Origin: DASWTL01 sp036405495
GTDB taxonomy: Bacteria; Bacteroidota; Bacteroidia; Sphingobacteriales; Sphingobacteriaceae
Assembly: GCA_036405495.1 (NCBI GenBank)
Contig: DASWXL010000171.1
Location: forward strand, 1 to 20,606
Length of the DNA stretch: 20,606 bases
Reading direction: 5' to 3'
Numbering within the stretch: position 1 is the first letter of the stretch; each line of letters begins with the position of its first letter. Below the pieces are notes generated by a model, which did no database searches, was not told the origin of the DNA, and saw only the letters and a list, made by a program, of their open reading frames with translations. Made by a program: the position numbers and the translations under genes. Positions 15,190-20,606 of the stretch are shown in pieces.

Positions 15190-15842
15190 TATAACAGGAT
15201 TAATATGTTCTTAGCTACTTTACTGCTGATCGTGATTTCTTTTTCGTTTACCGTCAGGGATACAGAACCGTCGAACTCCAATGCATCATTTACGGTTATG
15301 ATCTTACCCAGGGTAAGGCCGATTTTTTCGAGGTACTGTAAAAATGCTGTTGAGTGTTCACTGACGCCGGAAATTGTGCCTGACTGACCGACCTCCATTG
15401 CCGATAGCCTGATAAGTTCGGTTTTATGGAAGTTGCCGTTCTTATCCGGGATGGGATCGCCGTGCGGATCGACTTTTGGATTCCCGAGAAAATCGGAGAG
15501 GCGGTCGATGAGTTGTGCCGAGTTAATGTGTTCAAGTTCCTCCGCTATATCATGTACCTCGTCCCATTTGAAACCCAGCTTATCTACCAGAAAAACTTCC
15601 CACAGACGGTGCTTTCTGACAATATTGACGGCCGTCTGCCGTCCTTTGCCGGTAAGCGTTACACCCTGATACTTAACATAGTTGATAAGGCTTTTGTCGG
15701 CCAGTTTCTTAAGCATGTCGGTAACCGACGCCGCTTTTGTACTTGTTAGCTCTGCGATTCTGTTCGTCGCTACCGCGGTGTTTTCTTCGCCTCCTAAATG
15801 GTAAATGGCCTTTAGGTAGTTTTCCTCTGTAAATGAATTCAT
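15189..15842 (-). CDS. DtxR/MntR-family metal-dependent transcriptional repressor
   Basis: This 217-aa protein begins MNSFTEENYLKAIYHLGGEE, the winged-helix start of DtxR-family repressors, followed by the recognition region (TKAASVTDMLKKLADKSLI, about 35-53), the dimerisation/metal domain and a C-terminal FeoA/SH3-like domain (about 145-217). Metal-ligand positions are kept: His78, Glu82, His97, Glu104 and His105 match DtxR His79, Glu83, His98, Glu105 and His106. DtxR Cys102 is replaced by Glu101, as in Mn-sensing MntR. The start at 15842 is preferred over an ATG at 15857, because the latter falls inside the -7 box. A DtxR-like box at its own promoter implies autoregulation of the repressor-transporter operon. 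The metal (Mn versus Fe) remains an inference. Confidence 0.93.
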   Translation of the reverse strand: MNSFTEENYLKAIYHLGGEENTAVATNRIAELTSTKAASVTDMLKKLADKSLINYVKYQGVTLTGKGRQTAVNIVRKHRLWEVFLVDKLGFKWDEVHDIAEELEHINSAQLIDRLSDFLGNPKVDPHGDPIPDKNGNFHKTELIRLSAMEVGQSGTISGVSEHSTAFLQYLEKIGLTLGKIITVNDALEFDGSVSLTVNEKEITISSKVAKNILILL

Positions 15843-15848
15843 GATATA

Positions 15849-15863
15849 TTTAAACAAATCTAA
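15849..15863 (-). promoter_or_regulatory. Promoter -7 box and DtxR-like operator of the repressor-mntH operon (proximal site)
   Basis: On the reverse strand TTAGATTTGTTTAAA differs from the TonB-receptor box by one base in 15. It contains TAGATTTG (15862-15855), a TAnnTTTG -7 element. Transcription would start about 6 nt before the ATG at 15842. No obvious TTTG -33 element lies 17-23 nt upstream. Confidence 0.6.
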
Positions 15864-15870
15864 CTAAAAA

Positions 15871-15886
15871 TTTAGATTGGCCTAAA
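15871..15886 (-). promoter_or_regulatory. DtxR-like operator of the repressor-mntH operon (distal site)
   Basis: TTTAGATTGGCCTAAA has 5-bp perfect arms (TTTAG/CTAAA) and fits the TTAGnTTnGnCTAA core. It lies 7 bp beyond the proximal site, in the -33 region of the repressor promoter and also within the leader region of the divergent Lrp gene. Confidence 0.6.
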
Positions 15887-15920
15887 AATTAAGACTCTTT
15901 TTTGTTTGCATCAGGAAAAT

Positions 15921-15947
15921 TAAATTTGGTGAATTAATATACTTTTG
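15921..15947 (+). promoter_or_regulatory. Candidate promoter(s) of the Lrp/AsnC regulator
   Basis: Two TAnnTTTG boxes occur. TAAATTTG (15921-15928) has a TTTG (15901-15904) 16 nt upstream and would give a short leader. TACTTTTG (15940-15947) ends 4 nt before the ATG at 15952 and would give a leaderless mRNA. The sequence alone does not decide which is used. Confidence 0.5.
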
Positions 15948-15951
15948 TGCC

Positions 15952-16422
15952 ATGGCACTGGAACTGGATAAAATTGATCTTCAGATCTTAAAAAACCTCC
16001 AAGAAAATGGCAGGATAACGAACCTTCAGCTTTCTAATGTGGTCGGGTTGTCTCCCGCTCCGACACTGGAAAGAGTACGGAAGCTGGAGAATGCAGGTTA
16101 TATCAAAAGTTACCATGCTCTTGTCGACGAAGAACTTTTAGGCCTGGGAATAAAAACGTTCATCCAGATACAGCTGGACTTCCATAAGAATAACACCATC
16201 CAGACCTTTTTGGACGAAGTAAAAGCAATCAGTGAGATCACCGAGTGTCATCACGTGACTGGCCAGTGTGATTTTCTGCTCAAGGTCTATGTGAAGGATA
16301 TCAAAGCATATGAGCGGTTGATCATGGATAAGATCAGCAGGATCAGCGTGGTAAAAACCTTTCAGACGATGATGATCATGTCTACCAGTAAAAAAGAACC
16401 GATCGCTCCGCTAGAATATTAA
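15952..16422 (+). CDS. Lrp/AsnC family transcriptional regulator
   Basis: This 156-aa protein starts MALELDKIDLQILKNLQENG, the typical AsnC-type helix-turn-helix (about residues 5-60, with LSPAPTLERVRKLENAGYI as the recognition part). It is followed by the RAM ligand-binding domain (about 70-150), with ECHHVTGQCDFLLKVYVKDI as the core effector-site segment. Such proteins form octameric DNA-binding assemblies that sense amino acids or related ligands. It is divergent from the repressor operon with 109 bp between starts, so the DtxR-like boxes could affect it too. Its stop codon overlaps the stop of the convergent ung gene. The regulated genes cannot be named. Confidence 0.92.
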   Translation: MALELDKIDLQILKNLQENGRITNLQLSNVVGLSPAPTLERVRKLENAGYIKSYHALVDEELLGLGIKTFIQIQLDFHKNNTIQTFLDEVKAISEITECHHVTGQCDFLLKVYVKDIKAYERLIMDKISRISVVKTFQTMMIMSTSKKEPIAPLEY

Positions 16423-17096
16423 TCGATTTGCCAGTCCACCGGCGACTGGCGGCTTTTTTGCAGTATAGCGTTTACTTTAGAAAAGTGTTTGCATCCAAAA
16501 AAACCGTTGCGGGCGGAATAGGGAGAAGGGTGCGCCGCTTTCAAAATGTAATGTTTGGTTTCGTCTATTAAAGCAGCTTTGCTCTGCGCGAATTTCCCCC
16601 ACAGAAGAAATATAATTCCGCGGCGCCGATTGGAGAGCTCTTCAATTGCTTTGTCTGTAAATGTTTCCCAGCCTTTCTTTTGATGTGACCCAGAGTCTTT
16701 CTCACGAACGGTCAGAATCGCATTGAGCAGAAATACCCCCTGATCCGCCCATTTAGTCAATTCGCCGTGTGAAGGCATTTTAAATTCATCAATATCGCTC
16801 TGTAGTTCCTTGAAAATATTTTTCAACGATGGCGGGAGAGCGATGCCTTTCTGAACAGAAAAGGATAGTCCGTGAGCCTGTCCTTTTCCTATGTAAGGGT
16901 CTTGCCCGATGATCACCACCTTAACTTGGTCGAACGGCGTGTGATTGAAAGCGTTAAAGACCAGGTTATCCGGGGGATAGATACGGTATCCGTTTTTCTT
17001 TTCTTTGCACAAAAAATCGCGAAGCGATTGCATGTATTCTCGTTCGAATTCATCAGCCAGAACCGCTTTCCATGATTCTTCTATTTCTAACGCCAT
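16419..17096 (-). CDS. ung: Uracil-DNA glycosylase (family 1) with variant active-site residues
   Basis: This 225-aa protein is a family 1 UDG, which removes uracil from DNA. It carries the catalytic Asp motif GQDPY (Gly64 to Tyr68, Asp66), the uracil-binding block LLNAILTVR with Asn125, and the HPSP motif with His189. Two usually conserved positions differ. The residue after GQDPY is Ile69 where most have His (GQDPYH), and the intercalation loop reads HPSPYS where most have HPSPLS, so the inserting Leu (Leu191 in E. coli) is Tyr193. The GFFGCKHFSKVN segment and the overall length are normal, and the catalytic Asp and His are present, so activity is expected. Its stop overlaps the stop of the convergent Lrp gene. 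An ATG start at 17096 fits the family length. Confidence 0.94.
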   Translation of the reverse strand: MALEIEESWKAVLADEFEREYMQSLRDFLCKEKKNGYRIYPPDNLVFNAFNHTPFDQVKVVIIGQDPYIGKGQAHGLSFSVQKGIALPPSLKNIFKELQSDIDEFKMPSHGELTKWADQGVFLLNAILTVREKDSGSHQKKGWETFTDKAIEELSNRRRGIIFLLWGKFAQSKAALIDETKHYILKAAHPSPYSARNGFFGCKHFSKVNAILQKSRQSPVDWQID

Positions 17097-17173
17097 ATTG
17101 AGAGGTGTACTTGCTTTAACGGCTAAATAAACGGATATTTGCAGGCACTAAATTATAATTTACGAGACTACAA

Positions 17174-17713
17174 ATGCCAAATTTTATAAGATTAATCATA
17201 TCGTTTGCTTTATTGGGAGCGGCAGTTACTTTAATGGTTTTCAGCTATTGGGGATGGGGAGTTCTGTTGATCTTTCTGGCTTTGATCGTGATTGTGACTT
17301 TCTTTTTCAATGAGAATATGCTTATCGCTCAATACTATCTTCGGAAGGAAAATATGGAAAAAGCGGAGCAGTGGCTTGGAAAGATCACCAACTATGAAAA
17401 GCAGCTTATAAGAGCACAGCACGGATACTACAATTTGCTCATAGGATTGATCGAATCAAGAAAGGCTCCGATGCAATCCGAAAAATACTTCAAAAGAGCT
17501 CTTTCTTTAGGCATGACCATGGAACACAATGTCGCATTGGCGAAGTTAAGCCTTGCCGGAATTGCGATGTCAAAGCGCAACAAGCGCGAAGCACAGATGT
17601 ACCTTCAGGAAGCTAAAAAAGCTGATAAGAACAAATTGCTTGCGGAGCAGATCAAGATGATGCAGGCTCAGATGGGCCAACTGGATAAGGTCCAGATGCG
17701 ACACCGGCGATAG
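17174..17713 (+). CDS. Small membrane protein with TPR-like helices, function unknown
   Basis: This 179-aa protein has two closely spaced transmembrane segments (about residues 5-25 and 27-46). The soluble region after them is helical and rich in Lys and Glu; the spacing of Ala/Gly/Leu in 'NMEKAEQWLGKI', 'SEKYFKRALSLGM' and 'HNVALAKLSLAGIAMSKRN' looks like two to three tetratricopeptide-type repeats. That suggests a membrane-anchored protein-interaction scaffold, probably with the helices in the cytoplasm. I cannot name a family. It begins 77 bp after the divergent ung start and is followed by a strong terminator. Confidence 0.8.
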   Translation: MPNFIRLIISFALLGAAVTLMVFSYWGWGVLLIFLALIVIVTFFFNENMLIAQYYLRKENMEKAEQWLGKITNYEKQLIRAQHGYYNLLIGLIESRKAPMQSEKYFKRALSLGMTMEHNVALAKLSLAGIAMSKRNKREAQMYLQEAKKADKNKLLAEQIKMMQAQMGQLDKVQMRHRR

Positions 17714-17743
17714 GAACTTCATGTGAAATTTACACCAAATACA

Positions 17744-17776
17744 AAAGGCCGTTAAAGTGTTTCTTTAACGGCCTTT
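17744..17776. terminator. Bidirectional terminator hairpin
   Basis: AAAGGCCGTTAAAG (17744-17757) and CTTTAACGGCCTTT (17763-17776) are perfect 14-bp inverted repeats with a 5-nt loop. A/T-rich arm ends supply U-rich tails in both directions. It lies between the convergent TPR-like gene and lysS, 31 bp and 19 bp from their stops. Confidence 0.9.
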
Positions 17777-17795
17777 ACGTTTTCATTATGCTTTG

Positions 17796-19517
17796 TTAGC
17801 TGAACCACTCCATTACCTGTTCTTTTGCCGGCATGGAAATTTCCAGCTTCATTTTTTTTCGCATACCTCCCAGGTCGTTGAAAACTTTGTTAGGATTAGC
17901 TGCTTTAAGGTCGTCTACTGTATTAAAGCCCATTTTATTGATAACCGGTACCCATTCAACCGGAACGCCGATGGCAACGAAGTCTTCAACGGTCGCTGCT
18001 TTGACTTTCTTTTCAGGTCGCATCTGCGGGAAGAACAGAACTTCCTGGATAGTACTCTGATTGGTCATAAGCATTACGAGGCGATCGATCCCGATACCTA
18101 GTCCTGATGTTGGAGGCATCCCATATTCCAATGCGCGCAAGAAGTCCTCATCCATAGCCATCGCTTCCTCGTCGCCACGACCAGCAAGCAAAAGCTGTTC
18201 CTCAAAGCGTTCACGCTGATCGACCGGGTCATTCAGCTCTGAATATGCGTTTGCAATTTCTTTGCCTTTTACAAATAACTCGAACCGTTCAACCAGACCT
18301 TCCTTGCTCCGGTGCTTTTTAGCAAGCGGCGTCATTTCAATAGGGTAGTCCGTAATGTAAGTTGGCTGGATCAGATTCGCTTCAACCTTCTCGCCAAAGA
18401 TCTCGTCAATAAGCTTGCCTCTTCCCATCGTGTCGTCAACTTCGATGTTCAGTTCTTTACAAAAGAGCCGAAGGGAATCTTCGTTCATTTCAGAAACGTC
18501 GACGCCTGTGAATTTTTGAATAGACTCGTACATTGACAATCGCTCATAAGGGCCTGCAAACTCGATCTCATCCTCGCCCACTTTTACTTTGGAAGATCCG
18601 TGTATTGCGATTGCTACCTTCTCCAGGCACTCTTCTACCATTCCCATCATCCAGATATAGTCTTTATATGCAACATAGATCTCCATAGATGTGAACTCAG
18701 GGTTATGGGTGCGGTCCATTCCTTCATTCCGGAACATTTTTCCGAATTCGTATACACCGTCAAAACCCGCAACAATCAACCGCTTCAGGTATAACTCGTT
18801 TGCAATTCGGAGGTACAGACCCATATCCAGCGTGTTATGATGAGTTTTGAACGGGCGGGCAGCTGCGCCTCCATGAACCGGCTGTAAAATAGGGGTCTCT
18901 ACTTCCATCCAGCCCTGGTTGTCGAAAAAGTTGCGCATGGTGTTGATGACCTTCGACCTGTTAATAAAGATATTCTTGAACTCAGGATTCACGGTCAGGT
19001 CCACATAACGCTGCCGATAACGCAATTCAGGGTCAGTAAAGCCGTCATGAACGTTTCCATCTTCATCTCGTTTCACTACAGGCAGCGGTTTTAACGATTT
19101 TGAAAGGATCTTAAGTTCGGTTACGTGGATGGATATTTCCCCCGTTTGGGTGGTAAAGACGTATCCTTTTACGCCGATAAAATCGCCAATGTCGAGCAAT
19201 TTTTTGAAAACGGTATTATAGAAGGTTTTATCCTCCGCAGGGCAAAGGTCATCGCGCTTCAGATAAGCCTGGATACGGCCGGTTGAGTCCTGAAGCTCCA
19301 CGAATGAAGCACTGCCCATGATCCGCCGGCTCATGATGCGGCCAGCGAGACTGATATTCTTGTAGGAAGTCTTATCGCGCTCGTAGTTTTCTTTGATGTC
19401 TTGTGCGGTTACATTTATTTGAAAAGCTTCTGCCGGATAGGGGTCGATCCCCAAATTCCGAAGTTCTGCCATAGACTGGCGTCGCAATATCTCCTGTTCA
19501 GATAATCCTGTGATCAT
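17796..19517 (-). CDS. lysS: Lysyl-tRNA synthetase, class II, with C-terminal extension
   Basis: This 573-aa protein has an N-terminal OB-fold anticodon-binding domain (about 55-140) and a class II catalytic core. Motif 1 is around 195-215 (NFFDNQGWMEVETPILQP), motif 2 around 260-285 (FRNEGMDRTHNPEFTSMEIY) and motif 3 around 471-486 (SGLGIGIDRLVMLMTN). It charges tRNA-Lys with lysine. The bacterial core would end at about residue 501 (FFPQMRPEK), but here about 72 more residues follow (VEDFVAIGVPVEWVPVINKM onward), helical and ending KEQVMEWFS. Such extensions occur in LysRS of this phylum as far as I recall; their role is unclear. The start at 19517 gives the usual N-terminus. It is separated by a hairpin from the upstream acyl-CoA synthetase gene. 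Confidence 0.96.
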   Translation of the reverse strand: MITGLSEQEILRRQSMAELRNLGIDPYPAEAFQINVTAQDIKENYERDKTSYKNISLAGRIMSRRIMGSASFVELQDSTGRIQAYLKRDDLCPAEDKTFYNTVFKKLLDIGDFIGVKGYVFTTQTGEISIHVTELKILSKSLKPLPVVKRDEDGNVHDGFTDPELRYRQRYVDLTVNPEFKNIFINRSKVINTMRNFFDNQGWMEVETPILQPVHGGAAARPFKTHHNTLDMGLYLRIANELYLKRLIVAGFDGVYEFGKMFRNEGMDRTHNPEFTSMEIYVAYKDYIWMMGMVEECLEKVAIAIHGSSKVKVGEDEIEFAGPYERLSMYESIQKFTGVDVSEMNEDSLRLFCKELNIEVDDTMGRGKLIDEIFGEKVEANLIQPTYITDYPIEMTPLAKKHRSKEGLVERFELFVKGKEIANAYSELNDPVDQRERFEEQLLLAGRGDEEAMAMDEDFLRALEYGMPPTSGLGIGIDRLVMLMTNQSTIQEVLFFPQMRPEKKVKAATVEDFVAIGVPVEWVPVINKMGFNTVDDLKAANPNKVFNDLGGMRKKMKLEISMPAKEQVMEWFS

Positions 19518-19542
19518 GTGCTGCTGTTGTTTTTAGATAAGT

Positions 19543-19568
19543 GAGGCACGACCGGAAAGGCGTGCCTC
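19543..19568 (-). terminator. Hairpin between the acyl-CoA synthetase gene and lysS
   Basis: GAGGCACG (19543-19550) and CGTGCCTC (19561-19568) form an 8-bp GC-rich stem with a 10-nt loop. It lies 46 bp past the stop of the upstream gene and 26 bp before lysS. On the reverse strand only a short T/A stretch follows, so it may be a weak terminator or a 5'-leader hairpin of lysS. Confidence 0.5.
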
Positions 19569-19576
19569 GAATTATG

Positions 19577-19584
19577 CAAAAATA
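19577..19584 (-). promoter_or_regulatory. Candidate -7 box for lysS
   Basis: On the reverse strand TATTTTTG matches TAnnTTTG. Its predicted transcription start near 19570 would place the 19543-19568 hairpin at the 5' end of the lysS mRNA. No good -33 TTTG is seen at the expected distance, so support is partial. Confidence 0.35.
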
Positions 19585-19613
19585 GCTTTTTGCAGTTGAA
19601 ATTTAATAGCATG

Positions 19614-20606
19614 CTAGTCCGTTTCTATCGGCTCATTATACATTTCATCAATAGCAGCTGCAAATTTCTTTTCTATTACTTTACGTTTCAGACTCAGTTT
19701 TGGAGTCATTTCGCCATTATCGATGCTAAACGGTACCCGTTTCAGCTTGAAGTTCCGGATCCGTTCGAACTTGGCCAGTTCATTTGATAGTCTTTTAATA
19801 TCTTCCGAGATCCAGTCAAGTAATCTCTGGTCGTCGATGAATACTTCAGGCCGCTCAAAATACTCGTCATGCAGGCCAAACTCTTCCTGAACAGTTTCTC
19901 TTGAAGGGATAATAATAGCGGTAACGTATTCACGTTTGTCGCCGATGAGGAATATCTGCTCGATCCTGGAACTTTTCAGATACGTGTTTTCTACCGGGGT
20001 AGGGTAGATGTTCTTTCCGTATGCATTGACCAGCATATTTTTGATTCGGTCCGTGATCTGAAGGTTCCCTTTGTAAAAGCGCCCCACGTCACCCGTATGA
20101 AACCAGCCGTCCGGGTCGATCACCATGGCGGTTTCTTCCGGCTTGTTCCAATAACCCTTCATAACACAATGTCCGCGGACAACAATCTCACCTTCGTCAC
20201 ATTCAAACTCTTCGTCGAAACTGTTATGGGTCTGAGTGGTCACAAACTCTTTGGTTTCGACATCTTGAATGCCCACCTCTATGCCGGGAATAATTCTGCC
20301 GACGGTTCCATAAACCTGTCGGTGGTATTCCGTTACGGACATTACCGGCGACGTCTCCGTAAGTCCGAAACCCTCCAATATTTTAATGCCCAGATTACCA
20401 AAAAATTCGCCTACGTTTTTAGATAAGGCAGCTCCTCCCGATAACATGAATTTTAAGCGGCCGCCGGTTTTCTCTTTGATCTTGCTGAAAACCAGTTCGT
20501 CGGCGAGTTTCTGTTTAAGCCGTAATGACAGGCCTGGTGTGTTTCCCTGTTCACGGATCGTTCTGTACTGCTGACCAACTTCGAGAGCCCATAAAAAGAT
20601 CTTAGC
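19614..20606 (-). CDS. Long-chain acyl-CoA synthetase (AMP-binding), C-terminal part, runs off right edge
   Basis: The frame is open from the window edge (20606) to the stop at 19614, giving 330 residues without an N-terminus. It is the C-terminal half of an ANL-superfamily adenylating enzyme of the FadD/long-chain-fatty-acid-CoA ligase type. GGAALSKNVGEFFGNLGIKI leads into a LEGFGLTETSP adenylate/acyl-binding motif, followed by GWFHTGDVGRF and the hinge ITDRIKNMLVNAYGKNIYP with its Asp and Arg. These enzymes activate fatty acids as acyl-AMP, then acyl-CoA, on the cytoplasmic face of the membrane. The ATG at 20447 is internal, because the preceding residues (FSKIKEKTGGRLKF) also match the family. 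The substrate chain length is not determinable here. Confidence 0.9.
   Translation of the reverse strand, partial: AKIFLWALEVGQQYRTIREQGNTPGLSLRLKQKLADELVFSKIKEKTGGRLKFMLSGGAALSKNVGEFFGNLGIKILEGFGLTETSPVMSVTEYHRQVYGTVGRIIPGIEVGIQDVETKEFVTTQTHNSFDEEFECDEGEIVVRGHCVMKGYWNKPEETAMVIDPDGWFHTGDVGRFYKGNLQITDRIKNMLVNAYGKNIYPTPVENTYLKSSRIEQIFLIGDKREYVTAIIIPSRETVQEEFGLHDEYFERPEVFIDDQRLLDWISEDIKRLSNELAKFERIRNFKLKRVPFSIDNGEMTPKLSLKRKVIEKKFAAAIDEMYNEPIETD

Noticed and set aside
15843..15857. Upstream ATG for the DtxR-type repressor
   Set aside because: It falls inside the -7 box and operator; the family N-terminus begins at 15842.
19518..19613. T-box or riboswitch controlling lysS
   Set aside because: No T-box sequence or complex fold is visible; only one simple hairpin.
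1..20606. CRISPR arrays, IS elements, tRNA genes, integrase or phage genes
   Set aside because: No direct-repeat arrays, transposase motifs, terminal inverted repeats or tRNA-like folds were seen on either strand.

Overview
The window looks like chromosomal DNA of a Bacteroidota member, probably of the Sphingobacteriales (Pedobacter/Mucilaginibacter type). The reasons are TAnnTTTG-type -7 promoter boxes, an OM beta-barrel family and TonB receptor typical of the phylum, a C-terminally extended LysRS, and weak Shine-Dalgarno signals. Taxonomy is inferred from style, not from a marker gene. Nearly all of the sequence is coding, no gap exceeds 300 bp, and I see no tRNA, rRNA, IS element, CRISPR or phage gene.

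Layout. 1-211 (-): N-terminus of sigma-54 (rpoN), cut by the window edge. 347-760: mscL. 859-3224 (+): rpmH, rnpA, yidD, a TauE/SafE permease and tsaB, a compact housekeeping run with overlapping genes. 3228-6293 (-): two uncharacterised envelope genes in tandem, an inner-membrane-anchored periplasmic protein and an outer-membrane barrel. 6367-9229 (+): a DUF423 membrane protein overlapping priA. 9332-9988 (+): pcm. 9992-10441 (-): smpB.

10441-15951 is the most interesting part. A TonB-dependent receptor and a periplasmic thioredoxin-like protein (+) converge, with 3 bp between them, on a DtxR/MntR-type repressor and an NRAMP-UspA fusion transporter (-). The receptor promoter and the repressor promoter both carry near-identical DtxR-like boxes, and in each the -7 promoter element lies inside the box. 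The simplest reading is one metal-responsive (Mn or Fe) uptake module: the receptor crosses the outer membrane, the NRAMP protein crosses the inner membrane, the repressor closes both units when metal is plentiful, and the thioredoxin may act on a CxxC pair in the receptor plug. The last point is a hypothesis.

15952-20606: an Lrp/AsnC regulator (+), ung (-) with unusual residues at two conserved positions, a small membrane protein with TPR-like helices (+), a strong bidirectional terminator, lysS (-), and the C-terminal part of a long-chain acyl-CoA synthetase (-) that runs off the right edge.
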